Of a stretch of DNA of 64,000 nt, positions 55,752-64,000 are shown one piece after another. The notes beneath the pieces are model-generated. The model saw only the letters and a list, made by a program, of their open reading frames with translations, made no database searches and had not been told where the DNA came from. Positions within the stretch are counted from its first letter, which is position 1. Each line of letters begins with the position of its first letter. This DNA is from Musa acuminata AAA Group (lineage: Eukaryota > Streptophyta > Magnoliopsida > Zingiberales > Musaceae). The DNA is taken from the NCBI RefSeq assembly GCF_036884655.1, contig NC_088355.1:19908001-19972000 (forward strand), written 5' to 3'. The position numbers and the translations under genes were made by a program.

Positions 55752-56102
55752 AGTATGGAGCACCGATGTAAACAAGGGCAACTTCTGATGATTGAGCCAA
55801 TTAGAGAGGAACCAGAAGTAAAAGAGTTGGACTCTGATCATAAAGGTATGAAGACCGATGAAGATATTGAAGCCATCACACATACAATACATGCATTGGC
55901 TGGCTACACTAACCCACAAAATATAAAAATCGGAGGAACTTTGAAGCATCAACCTGTCACTATTTTGATTGATACAGGTAGCACTAATAATTTTATGGAC
56001 AAGAAAGTTACAGCTCAATTAGTCCACCACATTGAAAGCTATGACATATTCGAAGTAAAGATCACTGATGAACGAATTTTAACTTGTGATAGCAAAGGTT
56101 AG
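55752..56102 (+). pseudogene. Gypsy B protease (end of coding region)
   Basis: Open frame 55755-56102 with an acidic linker, then TIHALAGYTNPQNIKIGGTL and the aspartic protease motif TILIDTGSTNNFMD (Asp codon 55971). Unlike gypsy A the D-T-G is intact. The frame ends at a TAG at 56100. Confidence 0.85.
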
Positions 56103-56296
56103 GAGTTTCTTACAACGATTACTACACTGAAAGACCAACCTGTTGCTTACACTATCAAAAATTGGAGACGATATTTATTTGATCAACGGGTTGTGATCCG
56201 TTGCAGATAGCCTATGACTGAAGTTCTAAAAGAGAAGCTCCCCAAGATTGATGCTGCTCAGCCTTGAGGACAAGGCTGATTTGAAGAGGGAGGACC
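56103..56296 (+). other. Gypsy B deletion junction and polypurine tract
   Basis: About 190 bp without a domain, where RT, RNase H and integrase should be. It ends with GAAGAGGGAGGACC before the 3' LTR. Confidence 0.7.
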
Positions 56297-56797
56297 TGTT
56301 AGGACCCTTTTTCTGAGCTTTTGAATAATGTTTATTGAGTCTGTTTGGTCCAGTTGTTTATTGAGTCAGTTTGGTTTAGTTAGAGTCAAGTAGAGGTTTA
56401 TTTAATATTTATTTATTATTAGAGTTCAAGTCCTGATGAACTCTGGGTGGAACTCTATAAATAAGGATGTAACTGCTTCTTTTTAGTAATCTATGAAAAA
56501 TACTATTCTGTCTTTTGACAAACCCTAGGAGGCCGATCCCCTCGAAGTGATCAAGGAGGGCCGATCCCCTCGAAGCGATCAAGGAGGGTCGATCCCCTCG
56601 AAGTGATCAAGGAGGGTTGATCCCCTCGAAGCGATCAAGGAGGGTCGATCCCCTCGAAGCGATCAAGGAGGCCGATCCCCTCAAAGCAATCATTATCATC
56701 CCCATTTTTCTCCATTTTCTCCCCTTTCTTCCACGATAAGATCTTAGGGTCTTATCAATTGGTATCAGAGCGACGATAAGACTTTAGGGCCTTATCA
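56297..56797 (+). repeat. Gypsy B 3' LTR
   Basis: 501 bp, TGTTAGGACCC...GGGCCTTATCA. Includes six minisatellite units (56535-56693) and an internal PBS-like TGGTATCAGAGC at 56760. Confidence 0.9.
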
Positions 56798-56891
56798 AAA
56801 GGATACATCGTCAAATTCGAATCTAATGCTTGCATCATTGAAAAATCATACAAAAACACATCATGATTACATTAAAACAAAATAATGTATA
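56798..56891 (+). repeat. Duplicated SIRE-type segment right of gypsy B
   Basis: Partner of 52749-52843, continuous with the following integrase region. Confidence 0.85.
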
Positions 56892-57674
56892 CACCATTGA
56901 CATCAATGATCTTTGCAATGAAATATGTTTCTCGGTTTTGAATGAGGATGCTTGGCTTTGGCATAGGAGATTAGGTCATGCTAGCATGAAACTAATCACT
57001 CAAATATCATCCAAAGAACTTGTACGAGGAATTCCTCATGTCAAGTTAATCAAAGATAATATGTGTGATGCTTGTCAATTAGGAAAACAAATTAAGAGTA
57101 GTTTCAAATCTAAGAATCAAATAAGTACATCTAGGCCCTTACAATTGATCCATATGGACTTATTCGGACAAATCTCTATATCAAGCCTAGGAGGTAGCAA
57201 ATACGCCTTCGTCATTATAGATGACTATAGTAGATACACATGGACTTATTTCTTGAAACACAAAAATGAATGCTTTAGATATTTCACCAAGTTTTGTAAA
57301 CTTGTTCAAAATGAAAAGGGTTGTATGATTTCATCAATTCAAAGTGATTACGGTGGTGAATTTCAAAACCATGATTTTCAAGAATTTTGTAAATCTAATG
57401 GATATAACCACAACTTCTCTACTCCAAGAAATCCTCAACAAAATGGAGTAGTAGAAAGAAAGAATAGAAATTTACAACAAATGGTAAGAACCATGTTGAA
57501 TGAACATAGCCTACCCAAATATTTTTGGGCCGAAGCCGTAAACACTGCATGCTATATTTTGAATAGAGTTCTAGTAAGACCCTTACTCACCAAAACTCCC
57601 TATGAGTTGTGGAACAATAAAAAAACCCAATGTTTCATATTTTAAAGTTTTTGGGTGTAAGTGTTTTATCTTGA
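56863..57674 (+). pseudogene. SIRE-type 2 integrase (frameshifted)
   Basis: The 260-codon frame 56863-57645 has GAG-pre-integrase HHCC (WHRRLGHAS near 56957; CDACQLGK near 57066). The integrase core has HMDLFGQ near 57150, QSDYGGEF near 57340 and GVVERKNR near 57448, so the three acidic residues appear intact. It closes with AEAVNTACYILNR and a frameshift near 57640 in an A run. Conserved motifs make this the best integrase in the window. A missing N-terminal protease link makes it unusable. Confidence 0.9.
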
Positions 57675-58202
57675 ATGAAAAAAGAAGCCTTAGGAAAATT
57701 TGATGCTAAATCTGATGAAGGAATTTTTCTTAGTTATTCTTCGATTTCTAAAGCTTTTCGTATCTTCAATAAAAGAACTTTAATTATAGAAGAATCAATT
57801 CACGTTGTTTTCAATGAGATTTTTGAAATCAAGAAAAATGATTTTGATGATGATGTTAATTTTGATTCTTTGAATTTAAATGAAACCCCTTCTCCAACTA
57901 GCAACTTGGATGCATCTACTTCCGAAACATCCTTACCCAAGGATTGGAAGTATGTAGATGCTCATCCTAAGGAGCTAATACTAGGAGACACATCTAAGGG
58001 GGTTCAAACACGTTCTTGTCTTAAAAATTTGTGTGCCAACGTCGCTTTTCTCTCCCAAATTGAACCTAAATGTATTGACGAAGCCATGAAAGATGATTCA
58101 TGGATTATCACAATGCAAGATGAGTTAAATCAATTTGAGAGAAATGAGGTGTGGAAGCTTATTCCTAGGCCAAATGACCATTTAGTTATTGGTACTAAAT
58201 GA
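57675..58202 (+). pseudogene. SIRE-type 2 integrase tail and RT entry
   Basis: Continues in another frame: FDAKSDEGIFLSYSSISKAF, then an acidic Asp/Asn-rich linker, then EAMKDDSWIITMQDELNQFE, the usual start of the copia RT. It ends at a TGA at 58200-58202, where a Trp is expected. Confidence 0.85.
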
Positions 58203-59086
58203 GTCTTTAGAAACAAGCAAGATTAATATGGTATCGTGGTTAGAAACAAGGCTAGATTAGTGGCCAAAGGTTTCAACCAAGAAGAAGGTATCGATTACGA
58301 AGAAACCTTCGCTCTTGTGGCTAGATTAGAAGCCATAAGGATGCTCCTTGCTTATACTAGTAATAATAATTTTAAGTTGTTTCAAATGGATGTTAAAAGT
58401 GCTTTTCTTAATGGCTTTATTTCTGAAGAAGTTTATGTTGAACAACCTCCCGGATTTAAAAATAATAGCCTCCTTAATCATGTATTTAAATTAACCAAAG
58501 CTCTCTATAGTTTAAAACAAGCCCCAAGGGCTTGGTATGATAGACTTAGTACTTTTCTTATTGAAATAATTTTACAGAAGGCAAGGTTGATACTATATTG
58601 TTTATCAAGAATTTTGAAAATAATTTTTTCATTGTTCAGATTTATGTTGATGATATTATCTTCGGTTCTACGACTAAATCTCTTTGTGAATCTTTTGCTA
58701 AAACCATGAGTCTCGAATTTGAAATGAGTTTGATGGGAGAATTAACATTTTTCTTAGGCTTACAAATTAAGCAACTAAGCAATGACATCTTTATTAGTCA
58801 AACTAAATATGCTTTAGATCTACGGAAAATATTTAATATGGATAGCTCAAGAGCTATTAACACCCCCATGAGCACCTCCACTAAGTTAGAAATTGATGAA
58901 AGTGGAGAAAGCTTCGATCAAAAAACTTATAGGGGTATGATAGGAAGTTTACTTTACCTTACTACAACCAGACCAGATATCATGTTCAGTGTAGGACTTT
59001 GTGCTAGGTTTCAATCGAACCCTAAGATATCTCATCTCAAAGCGGTTAAAGAATACTTAGATATCTTAAAGGTACCACAAATCTAG
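58203..59086 (+). pseudogene. SIRE-type 2 reverse transcriptase (two frames)
   Basis: RT landmarks: [30 protein letters not shown] and [15 protein letters not shown] (58236-58570). After a frameshift near 58570, [15 protein letters not shown] carries the catalytic YVDD at about 58643. LLYLTTTRPDIMFSVGLCAR follows, then a stop at 59086. A TAA near 58225 lies upstream. The catalytic Asp pair is present but the protein is split. Confidence 0.88.
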
Positions 59087-59589
59087 GATTATGGTATCCA
59101 AAATCTGAGAATTTTGAGTTATTTGCTTATGCTGATGCGGATTTTGCTAGGTGTAGACTAGATAGAAAAAGCACATCAGGAACATGTCAATTTTTGGGAC
59201 ATTCTCTTGTTTCCTGGTCATCTAAGAAACAAAACTCGGTTGCACTATCAACAACCGAAGCTGAGTAGATTACAGCTAGTGCATGCTGTGCACAAGTTGT
59301 ATGGATGAAAAACACCTTAGAAGATTATAAAGTCCATCTTAAAAACATTCCCATTAAATGTGATAACACAAGTGCAATATGTTTAACAAAGAATCTCATT
59401 CAACACTCAAGAACAAAACATATTGATATTAGACACCACTTTATACGAGATCATGTTACTAATCATGATGTAATCATAGAGTTCATAGATACTAAACATC
59501 TACTAGCTGATATTTTTACAAAACCTCTAAGTGAAGAACAATTTGATTTCCTAAGAGAATTAGGAATGCTGATGTGTCCGAATGCATAA
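59087..59589 (+). pseudogene. SIRE-type 2 RNase H
   Basis: From about 59090 a frame reads YADADFAR and STSGTCQFLGHSLVSW, then TTEAE followed by a TAG near 59266 where a Tyr is expected. The segment 59305-59589 has CDNTSAICL, HSRTKHIDIRHHF and the terminal LADIFTKPL. Typical copia RNase H, with one stop and a frame change from RT near 59060. Confidence 0.85.
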
Positions 59590-60885
59590 ACTTATTAAAA
59601 TTATTTTTTGGATTTTATTGATTGAATGATCAAATCACTTTATTGTCATTACATGCCTAAAATAACATGTTGGAAATTAATACAAAAATTTTCATAACAA
59701 TAAGCATATTTTGTCTTCATGATTGTATTTGAAAATCTATAGTATAGTCTTATCCGAATGCATAAAAGTGTTAATTTCATTTTCAGATTCTCTTAACTAG
59801 TGGTATCCTAACAATCGGATTTTCTCGATACATTATCCACTTCCGAACTTAATAAGCATATGTCATATTGATTCTCATAATTAATTTTTGACATATAGAA
59901 TCAACTAGCAAATACATTTCTCATACACTTATCATGTGAAAAATATTTTTTTTGAGAAATAAATTTGATAAAATGATTCCTGCTTGTAAATTCCTTCTTG
60001 AAATATGAATGTTAGTGTTTTTACTTGCAAGGATTTGTTTCACATACATATCATGATCCTTGTAAAAATGAAGTATGATTTAATATCTCATCGATTTTAA
60101 CTTCATTCAAAGTAAACTCACAAATAGCTTGTATCACAAATAGCCTTCCTCCTTCATGCAAAAAGATAATAACAAATAAAAATGACAAAGTATTCAAAGC
60201 TATCTCCATGTCATGTTTTCCTTGAGATGTTTGCATAATTGGTATCCTATCACTCACTATTGGAAAATGACATGAACCTAGTTATGACATGAATAATTAC
60301 CACACTTATGCTTAAAATTTGCTTATATCGTTCTCCTTTTTGTTGATGACAAAGGGGGAGAGATATATGAATTAATGTTATGAGTATTGATGCTATGATT
60401 ATGCCATGCTTGCATCATCAAAAATTTATGAATTGATGATAACAATGATTGCCATATTTGCATTATGCAATGTTTGCATCATGTTAAGATATCAAGAACT
60501 TGCATCGTAATTTTACGTATTGATATCTTACCATGTGATGAAATGCTATAATTGTGAAAACACTTGAAATGTGTGCATCATGTTAAGATATCAAAATCTT
60601 ACTTCGAAATTTTACATGTTGATATCTTACCATATGATGAATTGCTACCATTACCATAATTCACATTTGAAATTTGAAAATGGATGTCAAGCCTTGATAT
60701 CATTTTCAGAGAGATACATTATGATAGAAATCATGATGGGAGTATTGATAAGGTTAAATGATTTTAACTTAACAATATGTCTCTTGAATGCAAAGGCTTT
60801 GAATTCAAGAATGACTTATCTCAAGTATGGCATATAGATAGGGGGAGTTAAGGTTAACTCCGTTATCAATTGATTGTCATCATCA
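59590..60885 (+). other. SIRE-type 2 long 3' spacer
   Basis: AT-rich non-coding sequence matching much of 45660-47173 in the first element, with the same repeated modules and the GTTGATGACAAAGGGGGAGA block near 60341. No env-like ORF was found. Confidence 0.65.
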
Positions 60886-60898
60886 AAAAGGGGGAGAT
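60886..60898 (+). other. SIRE-type 2 polypurine tract
   Basis: AAAAAGGGGGAGAT-type tract directly before the LTR start. Confidence 0.8.
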
Positions 60899-61982
60899 TG
60901 TTGAATCTCGGATTTTGATGATGAAGTCAATTGTCATTTGTTATCTAATCCATATGTTGAGATAAGTGTGCAGGATTAACTACGATGGAAGAAAGACATT
61001 CAGTAGGAGTTGCACCGGAGAAGTCCGGACGGTCGTCAGAGGTTCTGCGGGAACAAATCCGAGAAGTCCAGGAGCTTGCTAAAGAAGCTCGTCGGAACTC
61101 GCCAAGTGGATCATCGTAAGTCCAGGAGTTTGCCAAAAGTCCATCGGAGCATCAACGAAGGTTCGTTGGATGTTCGCTAGAAGTTTGCCGAAAGAAGCAA
61201 TTGACGCACCAGAGCAAGTTATCGTAAATGTCTTAAGAAATATCGTAGTTAGCATGTAAATTATGTTAGGAAGGGGAGGTTATCCCATTAACTTAATCTG
61301 GGGGCAATTGGGCCCTTGATAGACCCAAATTGGGCCGAATGAATCAACCCATTTGGACCAGAATTCCTGCTAGACGGTGGCATCGCTAGGGTCGGCGGTG
61401 GCACCGCTAGGGTCGACGGTGGCACTGCCTGGGCTCAGTCTTCGAGCGAGACTGGGCAGTGCAACCGCCTGGGCTTAGTCTCCGAGCGAGACTAGGCGGT
61501 GCAACCACCCCTGTCAAGCGATGGCACCGCCCAAAGACTCAGTCTCCGAGCTGCCAGGCGGTTGTATCGCCCTAGTTAGGAGGTAGTACCGCTAGGACCT
61601 CGGAAATCCGGGAAAAGACATTTTTGAGCTCCAAATTCAAATTAGTTTGGGGCCTATATATACCCCACCCTTTCCTGTATGAAAGGGCACCAAAAATCCA
61701 ATCTTACTCTGTGATTTTTAGAGCTTAAAAGTGTTGTAAAGGCTAGAAGTTCTCCTCCCTCTTTTCTTCCAAGTTTTGATCTTTCAAGAGGGGAGAGAAA
61801 AGTTTGTAAGGGTTGTCTTCTAAGCCCGTCAAAAGGAGTAAAATTGTAAAAGGGTGGTTGGCCTTCGCCTATTGAAGGAAGGTCTCTAGTGGAAGTCGGT
61901 GACCTCGTCGGAGGAGGAAGTCAAAAGTGGATGTAGGTCAAGATTGACTGAACCACTCTAAAATAGCGGTGCTCTCTGGTTT
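60899..61982 (+). repeat. SIRE-type 2 3' LTR (truncated)
   Basis: Starts TGTTGAATCTCGG and follows the 5' LTR up to CTCTCTGGTT (as at 50628). About 230 bp of the LTR end are displaced by the next element. The hairpin cluster lies at about 61374-61600. Confidence 0.88.
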
Positions 61983-62694
61983 TGTCACGCCCCCACAAAA
62001 CATATCGATAATATTTAAAATCTTCATCACAACTAACCCAGGATCCAAACACACATTTGAGGTCACTAAGAAAACATTCAGATCAAAATTTTCACTTCTA
62101 TAATCTACCACTTCATAACCCTGTGCAATTCATAAACATAGCACACATCACTCGATAATTCATACAATCTGAACTCAACTCATCAAAATAAAAACCACAG
62201 TGTAAATCCACAAGTGGGGAATTCTATGCAGTCACCACAAACAACGATTTACCATAACTTCATATCATTACACGAATTTAATTTAACATTCCAAAACCCT
62301 ATACATGAGGGATCCATTAACTTACACAAAATCCACAAGTTTAGATTCATAGTCACATTTCATTAGATGCAAGGTAGCTCATACACAACTACATATATGC
62401 TAACAAAAGTTCTGCCCAACGTCTTCTAAACTTTCCACTGCCTCAGTCCATTCTTAACATTTAAGCAAGCGATACGCTATCCTGAAAAATTTATCAACAA
62501 ACGGGGTAAGCATAAAGAGCTCAGCAAGTGACTAATATATCCATATCAAAAGGGTACAATTTCCAAAGAGATACAGTTTCAAAACACAAAGCAGAATATA
62601 CAATTTCGTAGACATAATATCATTAGGAGCAGAATCACAGTTTGTCCTTTCAATCATGCATATTTGGTTCCTGACAGATGGGGCATAGAGTAAT

Positions 62695-62830
62695 TGGAGC
62701 ATATCAGAAACAAAGGAAACATATCGGAGCTTATCAATGGCATATAAAATGTCTCGAAGCATATCAACAGCATATGGAACATTTCGAAGCAAAATCATAA
62801 GTGAATGAAGCCTTTCAGAGCATATAGGTA
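62695..62830. repeat. Degenerate tandem repeat, unit about 18-36 bp
   Basis: GGAGCATATCAG, GGAGCTTATCAA, GAAGCATATCAA and similar blocks alternate with GGAAACATATC and GGAACATTTC blocks. Confidence 0.7.
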
Positions 62831-63094
62831 CACATATCGTACAAGAGCTCAAACGTCGTCCTTGACGTTACAATCATATCAATCTTATCCAGAGTACGAA
62901 CAGAAATAACTCACCAAAACTCTGGATGTCATATCAAACATATAGAGGGTGTAGTGGGATCTCAGTCAGAATGTGATTCATCCATTTCTGAATGACCACC
63001 TGACAAAAGTCTCCCACGTCTGGGAGCTCCATCCACCCACGTCTAGGTGAAGTCAAAGGGGGCCGGCAGAGCATCGCAGGCTCTAATCACATAC

Positions 63095-63235
63095 CCACAA
63101 AGCGGGCAACAAGCGCATACCCTTTACCATTTCTAGCAAAGGTCTAGAATATCCCACATAACGGGACCCCACAAAGCGGGCAAATAGCGCATACCCTTTA
63201 CCACTTCTGGCAAAGGTCCAGACAATCCCACACAC
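63095..63235. repeat. Direct repeat, unit about 75 bp
   Basis: Two copies of a block with CACAAAGCGGGCAA, GCGCATACCCTTTACCA and GCAAAGGTC. Confidence 0.85.
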
Positions 63236-64000
63236 CAGAGTACAAAAGGGCAGTTTCAACAATAAGTAGCATATATCGGAAGCACACGCGGAACAACGAA
63301 GCTTACATGTGCCTTTTTTTTTAAGAACAAATGACGCAAGGATACAAATCTCTCACAAATGTATTCATTTTAGAAAGGAAAATGGAAGCAAGAGTGTACA
63401 GGGAATCCAATTATAGTTAGCTCAATTCAAATAAGAAGGTTAGACGAATTCAAGTATCCAAAGGAATGGAACAAAATACGCGAAATCGACCAAAGCTCGA
63501 TTTCGGACAGAATTCCAGTGGCACATCAAACAAATATTTCAGAATAACAATTATGCTCCAATACCCATAAGAAGACTATGGTCGAACCATATATCAATCT
63601 ATATTCGGATGGAACAGATTTCATATGAAACAGGGCTCCCAACACAGAGTTACCTCAGATTTGGTAACACAAGGTCAAAATCACAATCACTGTTTTGCAG
63701 AATTTATAGGGTCAGACTCAACAGATAATAGGGTAGGCAATTGAATTCCAAAATTTCCAAACTGTATGTCAAAAGAAAGATTTTCAAATCTAGTTTCAAA
63801 TAAAATCAGTTTGGTACAAATCAGAATTTTCAACAGGGAGTCATAGGTATTTTAGTATCGATAGGTCAAAAATCTTGAACTCTGTTTTACAGCATCTATA
63901 GTCTCATTTGAAAAAAATGTTTGGGTAAGTATTCGGTGTCCAAATTCTACAAAATCGGTGTCAAAAGAAAGACATAAGAGTCTAATTACAAAAAAAATAG

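Larger units (their letters stand above)
52841..56797 (+). mobile_element. Gypsy B: internally deleted Ty3/gypsy element
   Basis: 5' LTR (about 52841-53308, lacking its first 35-40 bp), PBS at 53311 (TGGTATCAAAGC), GC-rich leader, gag, protease, short remnant, polypurine tract, 3' LTR (56297-56797). RT, RNase H and integrase are absent. Related to gypsy A by the TGTTAGGA start, the GGAGGCCGATCCCCT block, similar Gag and similar purine tract. No simple target duplication is present. Instead about 95 bp of the host element is present on both sides. Confidence 0.85.
49499..61982 (+). mobile_element. SIRE/Maximus-type copia element 2, split by gypsy B
   Basis: 5' LTR 49499-50861, PBS 50864-50875, gag 50912-52500, protease near 52528-52720, gypsy B (52841-56797), integrase to RNase H 56863-59589, long 3' spacer, purine tract near 60886-60898, and a 3' LTR 60899-61982 cut by the next element. 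All coding parts carry stops or shifts. The Gag has two zinc knuckles. The integrase and RT signatures are copia-type. It was inserted into the integrase end of Copia D. The first LTR dinucleotide is TA instead of TG. Confidence 0.88.
61983..64000 (-). mobile_element. LTR of another element (minus strand), running off the window
   Basis: A clean TGTCACGCCCCCACA start breaks the SIRE-type LTR. On the minus strand this is an LTR end GGGGGCGTGACA. Further in, the minus strand has a CACTTGCTGAGCTCTTTATGC and TACCCCGTTTGTTGA stretch (about 62495-62530). I associate this with LTRs of Tekay/Del-type chromoviruses, from memory and unverified. It also holds two short repeat families (62695-62830 and 63095-63235). 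No domain-bearing ORF was found. The 106-codon minus ORF at 62532-62852 arises from the repeat. The element's other end is outside the window. Confidence 0.5.

Noticed and set aside
1..64000. Endogenous plant pararetrovirus
   Set aside because: No movement protein, coat protein zinc finger plus RT order, or other caulimovirid signature was seen. All RT regions fit copia or gypsy elements with LTRs.

Overview
The window is repeat-rich plant nuclear DNA. No intact host gene, rRNA, tRNA or CRISPR array was recognised. Everything classifiable is an LTR retrotransposon or a fragment of one. Nearly every primer-binding site is of the initiator-tRNA-Met type (TGGTATCAGAGC). The retroelement families, their long hairpin-rich LTRs and the spacer style suggest a flowering plant. 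A monocot such as a banana relative is my guess from general familiarity, not something the sequence proves.

Layout, left half (1-30959). A partial minus-strand LTR (1-495) is followed by about 15 kb of gene-less DNA that reads like angiosperm mitochondrial spacer: balanced composition, many short degenerate direct and inverted repeats, no long ORF. Three retroelement blocks interrupt it. Copia A (986-6989, plus strand) has 499-bp LTRs and near-matching 5-bp target duplications. A LARD-like non-autonomous element (10866-15417, minus strand) is followed by a rearranged extra LTR (15475-15987). Copia C (20962-24874, minus strand) has a perfect TCTTC target duplication. Clean 5-bp duplications inside mitochondrial-like DNA favour a nuclear copy of organelle DNA (NUMT) that later received the elements.

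Layout, right half (30960-64000). This is a deep nest. Copia D (30960-33550, continued at 48767-49498) was hit by a Ty3/gypsy solo LTR (33556-33670 plus 48494-48761; duplication TTGCT/TTACT). That LTR was hit by a SIRE/Maximus-type copia with LTRs of about 1.3 kb (33671-48488; duplication AGGAT/AAGAT). Inside it lie a second LARD-like copy (35035-37224), a chromovirus-like gypsy A in LTR-internal-LTR-internal order (37225-42640), a gag remnant, and an extra ORF resembling the plant 'putative transposon protein' family. A second SIRE-type element (49499-61982) follows, split by an internally deleted gypsy B (about 52841-56797). It is cut at 61983 by another minus-strand LTR that runs off the end.

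All coding regions are decayed: stop codons, frameshifts, deleted polymerase or integrase. LTR pairs of Copia A and Copia C differ at only about 2.4% and 3% of sites by eye, so these two insertions are fairly recent. The reading frames of each element would once have acted together as Gag (particle), protease, integrase and reverse transcriptase/RNase H. None looks able to move alone now. The most unusual items are the extra ORF with LTR-like hairpins upstream (43820-45220), the resolved nest with two sets of target duplications, the internal PBS copy within the LTR of gypsy B, and the retroelements sitting in mitochondrial-like DNA.
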